A DNA stretch of 64,000 nt from Acidovorax soli. Lineage in GTDB: Bacteria; Pseudomonadota; Gammaproteobacteria; Burkholderiales; Burkholderiaceae_C. Within the stretch, counting starts at the first letter, position 1; each line of letters opens with the position of its first letter. The position numbers and the translations under genes are program-made. The DNA lies in contig NZ_FNQJ01000003.1 in the NCBI RefSeq assembly GCF_900107605.1, positions 225,277-289,276 of the forward strand. Direction: 5' to 3'. The notes under the pieces are model-generated. The model saw only the letters and a list, made by a program, of their open reading frames with translations. It was not told the origin of the DNA and searched no databases. Shown piece by piece: positions 1-10,103 of this stretch.

Positions 1-1
1 C

Positions 2-463
2 GGCGCGCCGCACTGGGCCGGCGCCGTGTGCGAATACCTGATGCACGAAGAAACCGTGCCCGTGTGCAGCCCCACCTACCGCGACCGCCACGGCATCAAA
101 ACCCCGCAAGACCTGACGCGCGTGGTGCTGCTGCAGCAAAGCACCCGCCCCACGCAATGGGCCGAATGGTTCGCGCTGGTGGGCACCCCCACGGCGCTGG
201 CGCTGCGCGGCCCCCAGTCCGAACACTTCGCCATGATCGCCCAGGCCGCAGTCTCCCACCTGGGCGCGGCGCTCTTGCCGCGCTTTCTGATCGAGCAGGA
301 ACTGGCGGCAGGGCGTCTGGTGGAGCTGTCAGACCGGGTGCTGACGAGCACCGATGCGTATTACCTCGTCTACCCCGAGGCGCGGGCGCAGACGCCGTTG
401 GTGAAAGCGTTCAGGGATTGGGTCGTGGGGGAGTGCGCGGGGCAGCGGCAGGGGTCGCGCTAA
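2..463 (+). CDS. LysR-family transcriptional regulator, 3' part only
   Basis: The reading frame is open from the left edge of the window, so the N-terminal winged helix-turn-helix lies outside it. The visible 153 residues look like the second half of a LysR substrate-binding domain of the GcvA type: a segment describing a wrong-versus-right amino-acid choice (VPVCSPTY), a conserved G-A-A-L-L-P-R-F loop near residue 95, and a typical C-terminal helix ending in FRDWV. Such proteins bind a small effector and regulate a nearby, often divergent, promoter. The target cannot be deduced because the upstream side is missing. The next gene converges on it, so it is not an obvious partner. Confidence 0.8.
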   Translation, partial: GAPHWAGAVCEYLMHEETVPVCSPTYRDRHGIKTPQDLTRVVLLQQSTRPTQWAEWFALVGTPTALALRGPQSEHFAMIAQAAVSHLGAALLPRFLIEQELAAGRLVELSDRVLTSTDAYYLVYPEARAQTPLVKAFRDWVVGECAGQRQGSR

Positions 464-594
464 CCCACCGCGCTTACCACCCGCCGTTACCCGCCATGCC
501 CATGCTGCGCGCGAGCAAGATCCTGTGGACGCGTGCCACGCTCAAACGCCTGCCTGCATCGGTGGCGGCCACCCGGTGATGAGTCGGCCTGGAC

Positions 595-1758
595 TCAGGC
601 GATGGGATAGGTGCCCGGCAGCAGGATGCCACGGTCCACCGTATCGATGTCCGTATGGCCGCAGAACGCCATGGTGATATCGAGCTCCTTCTGGATGATC
701 TCCAGCGCCCGGATCACGCCCGCCTCGCCATAGGCACCCAGGCCATACAGGAAGCTGCGGCCGATCAGTGTGCCGCGCGCGCCCAGGGCGCGGGCCTTGA
801 GCACGTCCTGGCCGCTGCGGATACCGCCGTCCATCCACACCTCGATGTCCTTGCCCACCGCCTCGGCGATGGCCGGCAGCGCGGCAATCGACGAGGGCGC
901 ACCGTCGAGCTGACGGCCGCCGTGGTTGCTGACGATAAGCGCATCGGCCCCGCTGTTGGCGGCCAGGCGCGCGTCTTCGGCGTCCATGATGCCCTTGAGG
1001 ATCAGCTTGCCGCCCCAGCGCTTCTTGATCCACTCCACGTCGCCCCAGTTGAGCTGCGGATCGAACTGCTCGGCCGTCCAGGACGACAGGGAAGACAGGT
1101 CGCCCACGCCCTTGGCATGGCCCACGATGTTGCCAAAGCTGCGCCGCTTCGTGCCAAGCATGCCCAGGCACCAGTGCGGCTTGGTCGCCAGGTTGATGAG
1201 GTTCGTGAGCGTGGGCTTCGGCGGCGACGAGAGGCCGTTCTTGATGTCCTTGTGGCGCTGGCCGAGGATCTGCAGATCGAGCGTGAGCTGCAGCGCCGAG
1301 CAGCCGGCGGCCTTGGCGCGGTCGATAAGGCGTTCGATGAAATCGCGGTCGCGCATGACATACAGCTGGAACCAGAAGCCGGGGCCGGCATGCTGGGCCA
1401 CGTCTTCGATGGAGCAGATGCTCATGGTCGAGAGCGTGAACGGTATGCCGAAAGCCTTGGCCGCGCGCGCGCCCAGGATCTCGCCATCGGCATGCTGCAT
1501 GCCCGTGAGGCCCGTGGGCGCAATCGCCACCGGCATGGCCACGTCCTGGCCGATCATGGTGGTGCGGGTGCTGCGCCCTTCCATGTTCACTGCCACGCGC
1601 TGGCGCAGCTTGATGCCCTGGAAATCGGCAGTATTGGAACGGTAGGTCCCCTCGGTGTACGAGCCCGAATCGGCATAGTCATAGAACATGCGCGGCACAC
1701 GGCACTGGGCCACGACACGCAGGTCTTCGATGCAGGTAACTTTGGACAGATTGGGCAC
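595..1758 (-). CDS. lldD: FMN-dependent alpha-hydroxy-acid dehydrogenase (LldD-like)
   Basis: A 387-residue protein of the L-lactate dehydrogenase / glycolate oxidase family. These enzymes oxidise 2-hydroxy acids to 2-keto acids with FMN and pass electrons to the respiratory chain. The family signature SNHGGRQLD is present and its active-site histidine is at about residue 279. The FMN phosphate-binding MDGGIRSGQDVLKA stretch follows. I chose the GTG at 1758 because GGAG lies 7 bases upstream and the protein then begins like other family members (PNLSKVTCIEDLRV). The open frame extends further upstream but without family resemblance. Substrate could be lactate or another alpha-hydroxy acid. 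It is transcribed alone and converges with the LysR gene. Confidence 0.85.
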   Translation of the reverse strand: MPNLSKVTCIEDLRVVAQCRVPRMFYDYADSGSYTEGTYRSNTADFQGIKLRQRVAVNMEGRSTRTTMIGQDVAMPVAIAPTGLTGMQHADGEILGARAAKAFGIPFTLSTMSICSIEDVAQHAGPGFWFQLYVMRDRDFIERLIDRAKAAGCSALQLTLDLQILGQRHKDIKNGLSSPPKPTLTNLINLATKPHWCLGMLGTKRRSFGNIVGHAKGVGDLSSLSSWTAEQFDPQLNWGDVEWIKKRWGGKLILKGIMDAEDARLAANSGADALIVSNHGGRQLDGAPSSIAALPAIAEAVGKDIEVWMDGGIRSGQDVLKARALGARGTLIGRSFLYGLGAYGEAGVIRALEIIQKELDITMAFCGHTDIDTVDRGILLPGTYPIA

Positions 1759-1924
1759 GCGGACACTCCAGGTAACAGATGGGTTGGCGTCGAATGGTAG
1801 GCCGCGGCACAGGCCAGGGCCATCAAATTTATTTGCGCAGCCTTGCAACAAATTTCGCGCCAGCCAGCCAGTGGCGCGGCACTCCAGCACAAAATTTCAC
1901 CAAAAACGATCTACGGCACTTGTA

Positions 1925-1951
1925 CAGCAAGCGCTAAAAGCTCTCATTCAA
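1925..1951. repeat. Short AGCGC/AGCT-type dispersed repeat, partial copy
   Basis: A short stretch containing AGCAAGCGCT followed by AAAAGCTCTCATTCAA lies between the lldD-like gene and the 3' end of the diguanylate cyclase gene. It resembles longer copies elsewhere in the window (for example 9107-9175 and 51930-51970), all of which pair an AGCGC core with an AGCTAT/AGCTCT core and A/T-rich flanks. Confidence 0.45.
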
Positions 1952-4224
1952 GGGGCAAACGGCGCAGCGCCGCTTTCTTGCACCACCCGCACGGGCTCGG
2001 CATCCGCGCCCGCATACAGGCGAAACTGTCGCCGGCCGGCCTGTTTGGCAGCATACATGGCCGCGTCGGCATGGCGCGACAGCGCTTTGAAGTTGTCGCC
2101 GTGCTGGGGAAACAGGGCAATGCCGCCGCTCAGCCCCACCGACAGCACCCGGCCGTTGAGCACATAGGGCACACTGCATGCCGCCTCGATCTTGCGCGCC
2201 ACATGGCAGACCTGCTCGGCAGCGTCGATGCCCGGCAGCAACACCACGAATTCGTCGCCGCCCTGGCGGCACACGGTGTCGGAGGCCCGCACGGCGCCCG
2301 TGAGGCGCTGCGCGATCTGCACCAGCAATTCGTCGCCCACATCGTGGCCCAGCGTATCGTTGACCTGCTTGAAGCCATCGAGATCGATGTACATCACGGC
2401 CAACGATGTCTGGTCGCGCTGCGCATGGATCAGCGCCTGGCGGGCCCGGTCCTGCAGCAGCACACGGTTGGGCAGGTCGGTGAGCGCGTCGTATTGCGCC
2501 AGGTGGACCATGCGCTCGGCCATGGCCACGGCGTCGGTCACATCGCGCAGCACGGTGACGGCACCGGTGATCTGGCCATGGCGGTCGGTGATGGGACTGG
2601 CCGTTTCCTCCACATCAAAGCGCTGGCCGCTGGTGCGGTGCAGCACCACGCCGCGCGTGGGTTCCACAGGCTTTTGCCCGTGCAGTGCCTGGCGCAGCGG
2701 ACTGGGCTGGGGCACTTGCCCGTCGGGGGTGTGCAGGTGAATCACATCGTCCACCGAGCGGCCGACGGCGTCAAACCTCTGCCAGCCCGTGAGGCGCTGG
2801 GCCACGGGGTTCAGGTAGGTGACCAGGCCCTGCGCATCGGTGCAGACCACAGCATCGCCAATGGACTTGAGCGTCAGGTGCATGCGCTCTTTCTCTTCGA
2901 ACAGCGCGTCTTCCATGCGCTTGCGCTCGGTGATGTCGGTCACCTGCACAAAGATGCCGCGCACCTGGTCGCCCTCCATGTCGGGCACATAGGAGGCGAT
3001 GGCGTAGCGTGCGCCCCCCTTGGGGTCCACGATGGTGCGCTCGAACAACTGCGCATGCCCCTGCAGCGCCTGCTCCAGATACGGCCGGTTCTTCTCGTAA
3101 AGCGCCTCGCCCAGCAGCTCACGGATGTGCCGGCCACGCATCTGGTCGGGCGCCTGCCCAAACCACTCCACATAGGCATGGTTGGCAAAGCGGTTGTGCA
3201 GGTTGCTGTCCCAGTAGCCGATCATGGACGGCAGGTTGTTCAGGATGGTGCGCAGGTCGTGCTCGGCCTGCGCCAGCTGGCCGCTGACCTGCTGGCGGCG
3301 GCGCAACTCGCGTGCAAACAGCCACGCCAGCCCCGCACAAGCCACCATCAACACCAGGGCAAAGCCGCCCAGCAGCCAGGCGCTGCGGTACCAGCCGGCA
3401 TAGATGGACGCCACCGACTGGGCCACACTCACCATCAGCGGGTAGTCGCCCACATGCTGGAAGGCGTAGAGACGCTCGACGTTGCCATGCGCTGCCCGCC
3501 CGGTGAAAACGCCGCTGCGGGCAGACTGAAAGACACGAATGTTGGGCATACCCGCCAGACTGCGGCCCACCGCGTCCTCACGGAAGGGGAAACGCACAAT
3601 CAGAACGCCATCGGACCGAAAGAGGTTCAGGCTGCCATCCGGCCCCAGGTTCAGCGCGTTGAACAGTTTCTGAAAGTGCTCCAGCTGGATGGTGCCCGTC
3701 ACCACCCCCGCCAACTGGCCCGAAGAGTCATAGAAGGCGCGACTGACGGGCAGGCTGTACTGGCCGGACAGGCGCGCACGCACCGGCGCCCCCACAAACA
3801 GACCCGTGTGGGCCCCGCCGTCGAACACCTGCACATAGTCACGATCGCCAAAATTGGCCTGGCGTGGCTTCTCGAATTCCGAGTCGATCACCACATTGCC
3901 CGCCCGGTCCAGCACCAGGATGGAGCCGATACCCTGCACGCGCAGCGAGTTGTCGAACAGCGCGCGTTGGCGCATTGCCGGGGGCAAAGCCATCACCTGG
4001 GGATCGGTCACGCCCTCCACCACCCCTTGCATCGACTGGTCAAAAGACTCCATCGTGCGGGCGATGTTCTCGCTCAGTGTGCGAGCCAGGTTGACGTTGG
4101 TGCGCTGGGCGTTGCGCCAGGCTTCTTCGTGCAGCGCCCAGATGCTGCGGGCAAACAGTCCGCCAATGCCCAGAGACAACAGCAGGGCCAGCAGGATCAG
4201 ACGGGAAGAGACAGACAGGCGCAC
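1948..4224 (-). CDS. Membrane-bound diguanylate cyclase with Cache and two PAS domains
   Basis: A 758-residue sensor that should make cyclic di-GMP. Order of parts: membrane segment about residues 8-28; a periplasmic Cache-like region about 40-275; second membrane segment about 282-304; PAS domains about 320-435 and 445-562; GGDEF domain about 570-740. The active site GGDEF (655-659) is intact. An RxxD motif (RASD, 646-649) sits exactly five residues before it, the position of the inhibitory site that gives product feedback. No EAL phosphodiesterase domain is present. The annotated start is a GTG with no convincing ribosome-binding site, so the true start could be slightly different. The ligand sensed outside the cell is unknown. 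Confidence 0.9.
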   Translation of the reverse strand: MRLSVSSRLILLALLLSLGIGGLFARSIWALHEEAWRNAQRTNVNLARTLSENIARTMESFDQSMQGVVEGVTDPQVMALPPAMRQRALFDNSLRVQGIGSILVLDRAGNVVIDSEFEKPRQANFGDRDYVQVFDGGAHTGLFVGAPVRARLSGQYSLPVSRAFYDSSGQLAGVVTGTIQLEHFQKLFNALNLGPDGSLNLFRSDGVLIVRFPFREDAVGRSLAGMPNIRVFQSARSGVFTGRAAHGNVERLYAFQHVGDYPLMVSVAQSVASIYAGWYRSAWLLGGFALVLMVACAGLAWLFARELRRRQQVSGQLAQAEHDLRTILNNLPSMIGYWDSNLHNRFANHAYVEWFGQAPDQMRGRHIRELLGEALYEKNRPYLEQALQGHAQLFERTIVDPKGGARYAIASYVPDMEGDQVRGIFVQVTDITERKRMEDALFEEKERMHLTLKSIGDAVVCTDAQGLVTYLNPVAQRLTGWQRFDAVGRSVDDVIHLHTPDGQVPQPSPLRQALHGQKPVEPTRGVVLHRTSGQRFDVEETASPITDRHGQITGAVTVLRDVTDAVAMAERMVHLAQYDALTDLPNRVLLQDRARQALIHAQRDQTSLAVMYIDLDGFKQVNDTLGHDVGDELLVQIAQRLTGAVRASDTVCRQGGDEFVVLLPGIDAAEQVCHVARKIEAACSVPYVLNGRVLSVGLSGGIALFPQHGDNFKALSRHADAAMYAAKQAGRRQFRLYAGADAEPVRVVQESGAAPFAP

Positions 4225-4245
4225 AAGGGGTCTGCAAATGAACTT

Positions 4246-4449
4246 TTACAATTGTATGCACTGGCCTGGCGCGGACGGGCGGACAGGCCGCAGCGTGCTG
4301 CGCCCATCCTCCAGCGGCTTGCCATTCATGCGCCACGCCAGTTCGCTGCGAAACGGCACGCGGTTGAGGTAGGCCTGCAGGATCCGGTTCTTGCGCCATT
4401 CCAGCACCTGGGCAGCGACCAAGGCGGCGCGCCAATCGCTGCATTGCAA
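4246..4449 (-). pseudogene. Remnant of penicillin-binding protein 1C (pbpC) with internal deletion
   Basis: This 67-codon frame begins without a ribosome-binding site. Its first half reads like the transglycosylase region of PBP1C (LEWRKNRILQAYLNRVPFRS, compare the family pattern ILEAYLNRVPFRGEL). It is followed directly by AWRMNGKPLEDG, which resembles the C-terminal BiPBP domain (WRLDGxPL). The several hundred residues that normally lie between, including the transpeptidase serine motifs, are absent. I read it as a decayed gene after a large internal deletion. The call rests on remembered family patterns only. It lies in the 324-base gap between the diguanylate cyclase start and the Bug receptor stop. 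Nothing else is visible there. Confidence 0.45.
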
Positions 4450-4548
4450 GCGCTTACGAGAACCACGGCACCTGCCTGCATCGCACGCCCAGGGCTTCGG
4501 GCACCTTGCGCGGGCCGAAGATGGCGTGAAGGGCCGCGTTCGCGCCGC

Positions 4549-5532
4549 CTATTGCGGCACAAACCCGCTGGCCTTGATGATCTGGCGCCAGGTGTCGGTG
4601 TAGGCGTGTTCGCGCGCGGCCAGTTGCTGCGGCGTCATGAAGCCCACCGTGAGGCCCATGGCGGTGAGGCGCTCGCGTACCTCGGGTTCGCCCACCACCG
4701 TGGCCAGCGCCACGGCGAACTGGTTGAGGAATTTCTGCGACGTCCCGACCGGGGCATAGAAGCCGTAATACGGCAGGTCGGCAAAACCCTTGAGGCCCAG
4801 TTCGTCCAACGTGGGCACCTGGGGCATGGCCGCCTGGCGCCTGGTGCCCAGCACCGCCACCACGCGCAGCTTGCCGGCCTTGTGGTTTTCCATGAAGTCC
4901 TGCACCGAGCCCACGCCCGCGCCAATCTGGTTGCCCAGCATGTCGGCCATCATGGGTGCCGCGCCCCGGTAGGGTGCCGACACCAGATCGAGCTGGAATT
5001 TCTCGCCCACCAGCTTCACCAGAAATTCTGGCGTGGAGGCCGGCGCCGGAATGCCCACGGCGCCCTTGCCGCCCTGCGTACGCACCCATTGCACGTATTC
5101 GTCAAAGTTTTTGGCCGGGGTGCCGCCCGACACGGCAAAGGCATTCACAAAGGTGGCAAAGCCGGCCACAGGCACGAAGTCATGGTCGGGCTGGTAGCCG
5201 GGGTTTTTCACCACCAGCGGCAGGATGGAGATGGTGTGGTCGTGCGTCAGAAACACCGTGGTGCCGTCCGGCGGCGAAGCCTTGAGCACCTGCGCGGCAA
5301 TCTGCCCGCCGGCGCCGGGCCGGTTTTCCACCACCACCGGCACGCCCAGCGCGTCCTTGAGCCGTTCGGACAGCGTGCGCGCAATGGCATCGGTGCCGCC
5401 GCCCGGTGGAAAGCCCACCAGGATGCGCACCGGCTTGGCCGGTTGGGCCAGGCCGGTGGACAGGGCCAGCGCCGCCGCCAGGGCAGCCAGGCCGCGCAGG
5501 GCAAGCGACATCAGGGGGCAACGCAAAGTCAT
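4549..5532 (-). CDS. Bug/TctC-type tripartite tricarboxylate receptor, periplasmic
   Basis: A 327-residue extracytoplasmic solute receptor of the very large Bug family of Burkholderiales. The start at 5532 has GGAG 7 bases upstream. The first 27 residues form a signal peptide ending near ALSTGLAQPA. The mature protein opens with the family hallmark VRILVGFPPGGGTDAIAR and continues with VVENRPGAGGQIAA, the two loops that bind a carboxylate ligand in solved members. No TctA/TctB membrane partners are adjacent, as is usual for orphan Bug proteins, so the ligand is unknown. It is followed by a PBP1C remnant and sits tail-on to argH. Confidence 0.88.
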   Translation of the reverse strand: MTLRCPLMSLALRGLAALAAALALSTGLAQPAKPVRILVGFPPGGGTDAIARTLSERLKDALGVPVVVENRPGAGGQIAAQVLKASPPDGTTVFLTHDHTISILPLVVKNPGYQPDHDFVPVAGFATFVNAFAVSGGTPAKNFDEYVQWVRTQGGKGAVGIPAPASTPEFLVKLVGEKFQLDLVSAPYRGAAPMMADMLGNQIGAGVGSVQDFMENHKAGKLRVVAVLGTRRQAAMPQVPTLDELGLKGFADLPYYGFYAPVGTSQKFLNQFAVALATVVGEPEVRERLTAMGLTVGFMTPQQLAAREHAYTDTWRQIIKASGFVPQ

Positions 5533-5607
5533 ATCCAACTCCTCAGGAAAATACCGGGCGGAGAACGCGGCAAGACGGGATGAAGCGCAGGATGCACCTG
5601 GCTTCAC

Positions 5608-5646
5608 GCGCACTCAAACGCTATTGAATAAAAAGCGTATTGCGCA
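5608..5646. repeat. Dispersed AGCGC-type repeat, degenerate copy
   Basis: Between the Bug receptor start and the argH stop lies ACTCAAACGCTATTGAAT followed by AAAAAGCGTATTGCGCAAT. The CGCTATTGAA and AAAGCGT elements match the A/T-rich half of the repeats described at 9107 and 50130. Confidence 0.35.
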
Positions 5647-5687
5647 ATACCCCAGAGCGCCATTGCCACATCTCATTCAAAAACCGG

Positions 5688-7148
<1,461 letters not shown>

Positions 7149-7199
7149 GGCAGGGCAATAATCCGGTGGAACTGACACCCGGAACACCCGGATGCCGCA

Positions 7200-8348
7200 A
7201 TGCAAAACAAGCAAATTTTATCGACCCAGCCCCTGGACCTGGAATTGACGCCCGCAAAGCCACGCCTGCTGGGCAAAGTGCAGCGGGCGCTGGTGTTCGA
7301 TGCCTGCCATGTGGGCGTGGTGCTGCGCGCCGTGCTGTTTGTGGAAATCGTGCTCGGCGTGGGCGCCATGTATGGCGCCAGCACACCGCTGGAGTGGCTG
7401 GCCCGCGTGTCGCTGCTCACCGGCGGCGCCCTGCCCGCCACGCTGGTCTGGCTGATAGCCGCCTGCAGCCTCAAGACCCTGCTGCAGCGCCTGGACACGA
7501 ACGGGCAATTTGCGGCGGGCGTGGCGCTGGGCACCCTGGCGGGGCTGTATGCCTGCGCCATGCTGGCCCTGGTGGGCATGGCGGAGCAGCCGCCCTGGCT
7601 GGCCAGCGCGGCCAGCGGCGCACTGCTGTCGGCGGCGCTGGTGGCGGCGCTGGTGATGCGCGCGCGCGGGCGCACCCCGGCGGCCACCACGGCGCGCCTG
7701 ACCGAGCTGCAGTCACGCATCCGGCCGCACTTTCTGTTCAACACCCTCAACAGCGCCATCGCCCTGGTGCGCGAAGAGCCGGCCAAGGCCGAGTCGCTGC
7801 TGGAAGACCTGTCGGACCTGTTCCGCGTGGCGCTGATCGAACAAGGCGAATCGACCACATTGGCGGAAGAAATCACGCTGGCACGCCGCTACCTGGCCAT
7901 CGAAGAGGTGCGCTTTGGCCAACGCCTGCAGGTGCAATGGAACCTGGACCCGCGCACCGACAACGCCCGCCTGCCCCCCCTGCTGCTGCAGCCGCTGGTG
8001 GAAAACGCCGTCAAGCACGGCGTGGAACCCAGCGCCCGCGGCGGCAAGCTGCGCGTGCTGACCGAGCTGCGCGGCAGCCGCGTGGTGGTGCGCATCACCA
8101 ACACCCTGCCCTCCCGGGTAGGCAAAAACGGCGAGGGCGACGACCCCGCCACCAGGGGCCACGGCATTGCACTCGACAATGTGCGCGCCCGCCTGGCGCT
8201 GCTGCACGATGTGCAGGGCGCGTTCAGTGCAGGCGTGCAGGATGGCCTGTACCAGGTGCGCATCACCCTGCCGGCCCCCGGCGCGCACCAGCGCACCGCG
8301 CCTGCCCAGGCAGCCCGAACCCTCACCCCGCGCCGCTCCCATCCATGA
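7200..8348 (+). CDS. algZ: LytS/AlgZ-family sensor histidine kinase
   Basis: A 382-residue membrane sensor kinase. Four hydrophobic stretches fill residues 40-155. The His_kinase domain follows, with the phosphorylated histidine in [11 protein letters not shown] at about residue 177, the N box [14 protein letters not shown] with its asparagine near 269, and a glycine-rich [13 protein letters not shown] box near 315-327. This arrangement (short H box, no HAMP) is that of the LytS/AlgZ/FimS family, which signals to LytTR response regulators. Its stop codon overlaps the start of the regulator gene by four bases (ATGA), so the two are translationally coupled. Position next to argH matches the Pseudomonas argH-fimS-algR arrangement. 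Confidence 0.9.
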   Translation: MQNKQILSTQPLDLELTPAKPRLLGKVQRALVFDACHVGVVLRAVLFVEIVLGVGAMYGASTPLEWLARVSLLTGGALPATLVWLIAACSLKTLLQRLDTNGQFAAGVALGTLAGLYACAMLALVGMAEQPPWLASAASGALLSAALVAALVMRARGRTPAATTARLTELQSRIRPHFLFNTLNSAIALVREEPAKAESLLEDLSDLFRVALIEQGESTTLAEEITLARRYLAIEEVRFGQRLQVQWNLDPRTDNARLPPLLLQPLVENAVKHGVEPSARGGKLRVLTELRGSRVVVRITNTLPSRVGKNGEGDDPATRGHGIALDNVRARLALLHDVQGAFSAGVQDGLYQVRITLPAPGAHQRTAPAQAARTLTPRRSHP

Positions 8349-9094
8349 ACATCCTCATCGTTGACGACGAAGCCCTGGCCCGCGGCCGACTGCGCACCCT
8401 GCTGGGCGATTGCCGGGACACCGTGCCATGCACCGTGGACGAAGCAGCCAACACGGGTGAGGCCCTGGCGCAGCTCACCCCCACCGGCGGGCGGGCGTTC
8501 GATCTGGTGCTGCTGGACATCCACATGCCCGGCCAAGACGGCCTGTGCCTGGCCCACGCCCTGCGGGCGCTGGCGTACCCCCCGGCCGTGGTGTTCGTGA
8601 CCGCCCACGCCGACCACGCCGTGAGCGCGTTCGAACTCGACGCCGTGGACTACCTCACCAAGCCCGTGCGGCGCGAACGCCTGCTGCAGGCCCTGGCCAA
8701 GGCCCAGCGCAACATCCGCAGCCCCGCACCGGTGGCAGCACCCGGCGTGCCAGAAGGCGAAACCCTGCTGATACAGGACCGGGGCCGCACCGAGCGCCTG
8801 TCGCTGGCCGAGGTGCTGTATTTCAAGGCCGAGCAAAAATATGTGACCGTGCGCACCGCCACGCGCAGCTACATCATGGATGGCTCGCTGAGTGAACTGG
8901 AGGCCAAGTTCGCCCCGCGCTACCTGCGCATCCACCGCAATGCGCTGGTGGCACGCCGCGCCGTGCGTGCGCTGGAAAAGCACTACGACCCCGAGGAAGG
9001 CGAAGGCTGGGCCGTGCGCCTGCAGGGGCTGACCGAGCTGCTGATGGTGTCGCGCCGCCAGGTGGCGGCCGTGCGCGAGGAGCTGGCGGGCTGA
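8345..9094 (+). CDS. algR: LytTR-family response regulator (AlgR-like)
   Basis: A 249-residue two-component regulator. The receiver domain occupies about residues 1-115, with the acidic pair DD at 7-8, the phosphoacceptor aspartate at 58 (LLDIHMPG) and the conserved lysine at 106 (YLTKPV). The LytTR DNA-binding domain occupies about 140-245 and contains the typical FKAEQKYVTV and RIHRNALV segments. It partners the kinase encoded directly upstream with a four-base overlap. In Pseudomonas the homologous regulator controls pili, alginate and virulence functions; targets here are unknown. hemC, which often follows algR in related bacteria, is not present; the next gene is a convergent ZIP transporter. 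Confidence 0.93.
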   Translation: MNILIVDDEALARGRLRTLLGDCRDTVPCTVDEAANTGEALAQLTPTGGRAFDLVLLDIHMPGQDGLCLAHALRALAYPPAVVFVTAHADHAVSAFELDAVDYLTKPVRRERLLQALAKAQRNIRSPAPVAAPGVPEGETLLIQDRGRTERLSLAEVLYFKAEQKYVTVRTATRSYIMDGSLSELEAKFAPRYLRIHRNALVARRAVRALEKHYDPEEGEGWAVRLQGLTELLMVSRRQVAAVREELAG

Positions 9095-9106
9095 GGCCTG
9101 CCGTCC

Positions 9107-9175
9107 ATTCAGCGTTTTTAGCCTTGAGCGCTTATACAGAATGCGTCAAATGCTATTTTTTCAATAGCAAAACAC
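9107..9175. repeat. Dispersed AGCGC/TGCTAT repeat, well preserved copy
   Basis: The gap between algR and the ZIP gene is filled by a compact element: AGCGTTTTTAGCCTTGAGCG, then CTTATACAGAATGCG, then a small hairpin formed by TGCTATT and AATAGCA around TTTTC. The same pieces (GAGCGCTTAT, and paired TAGC/GCTA strings with A/T loops) recur at many other sites in this window. The hairpin could also serve as a weak terminator for either convergent gene. Confidence 0.6.
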
Positions 9176-9181
9176 CTGCAC

Positions 9182-10060
9182 TCAGTGCAAATGTGACGCA
9201 CTGCTGACCAGCATCACCAGCCCCATGCCTACCAGCAGCCAGACGATCTGGGTCAGCGTTTCGGGCGCCGAGAGGCGCTTTTGCAGCTGCGGAATCAGGT
9301 CGGCCAGGGCCACATAGACAAAGCTGCTCGACGCCACGACCAGAAAATACGGCAGCCAGTCGTGCAGCTGCCCCACCAGAAAATACCCCACCAGCCCACC
9401 CAGCGCCGTGACGGCGCCGGCCAGCGACACCTTGACCAGCGCCATGCGCCGGTTCGGACTGGTCTGGCGCAGCACCACGAGATCACCCATGTGGTGGGGC
9501 ACCTCGTGGGCCAGCACGGAAAACGCAGCAATCACCCCCAGCCGCATATCGGCCATGAAGGCCGAGGCAATCAGGATGCCGTCGCCAAAGCAATGCACGC
9601 TGTCACCGGTGAGCACGGCCCAGCCCCCGGCCTTGGGGCCGTGGTGGTGGGAATGGGCGTGGTCATGGTCATGCCCCTGTGCATGGGCATGGGCACGCCC
9701 CTGCTGCGCAGCCACCGCATGGTCGTGCCCTGTCGTGCCATGCCCGCTGGCGGGCAGCGCCCCATGGCTGTGCTCGTGGCCGTGGTGCCACAACTCGGCC
9801 TTGTCGAGCAGAAAGAAAAACACCAGGCCCACCAGCAGCGTGGCGAACAGGTCGTGGGCGTCCGCAGGGCTTTCAAACGCCTCGGGCAGCAGGTGCATGA
9901 AGGCCGTGGCCAGCAAGGCGCCCGCCGCCAGGCTGAGCAGGCGCTGCGGCCCCACGCTGCCGCCACCGCCTCGCAGCCCTGCGCCCATGAGCAGCGCTGC
10001 CACCCATACGCTACCGATACCTGCCGCCAGGGTGGCCAGAATGATTGCTGCCAAAGTCAT
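9182..10060 (-). CDS. ZIP-family divalent metal transporter with histidine-rich loop
   Basis: A 292-residue inner-membrane protein of the ZIP family, which moves zinc or other divalent metals into the cytoplasm. About eight membrane segments are visible. The metal path motifs HCFGDG and HEVPHHMGD, characteristic of the ZIP/LIV-1 group, are intact. A long variable loop between them is dense in histidine (roughly residues 95-145, with HGHDHDHAHSHHH), a likely metal-binding reservoir. Start at 10060 chosen because the hydrophobic first segment begins there. An ATG at 10096 is also in frame and overlaps a perfect palindrome. Substrate specificity is inferred from the family only. Confidence 0.88.
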   Translation of the reverse strand: MTLAAIILATLAAGIGSVWVAALLMGAGLRGGGGSVGPQRLLSLAAGALLATAFMHLLPEAFESPADAHDLFATLLVGLVFFFLLDKAELWHHGHEHSHGALPASGHGTTGHDHAVAAQQGRAHAHAQGHDHDHAHSHHHGPKAGGWAVLTGDSVHCFGDGILIASAFMADMRLGVIAAFSVLAHEVPHHMGDLVVLRQTSPNRRMALVKVSLAGAVTALGGLVGYFLVGQLHDWLPYFLVVASSSFVYVALADLIPQLQKRLSAPETLTQIVWLLVGMGLVMLVSSASHLH

Positions 10061-10081
10061 AGCTATTTGTGCTTTTTGTAT

Positions 10082-10096
10082 ATGCCCCAGGGGCAT
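10082..10096. promoter_or_regulatory. Perfect 15-base palindrome upstream of the ZIP gene
   Basis: ATGCCCC and GGGGCAT form an exact inverted repeat around a single central A, 22 bases upstream of the chosen ZIP start. The loop is too small for an RNA hairpin, so a dimeric repressor binding site is the simpler reading. A metal-responsive regulator would fit the gene, but the sequence does not match the Zur box pattern I know. A run of T follows on the plus strand. Confidence 0.4.
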
Positions 10097-10103
10097 TTTT
10101 TGA

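Noticed and set aside
1843..5583. A very long open frame (about 1246 codons) on the plus strand opposite the diguanylate cyclase and Bug receptor genes.
   Set aside because: It is the complementary frame of two well-supported genes in G+C-rich DNA. Its translation is histidine/alanine/glycine-rich and resembles nothing.
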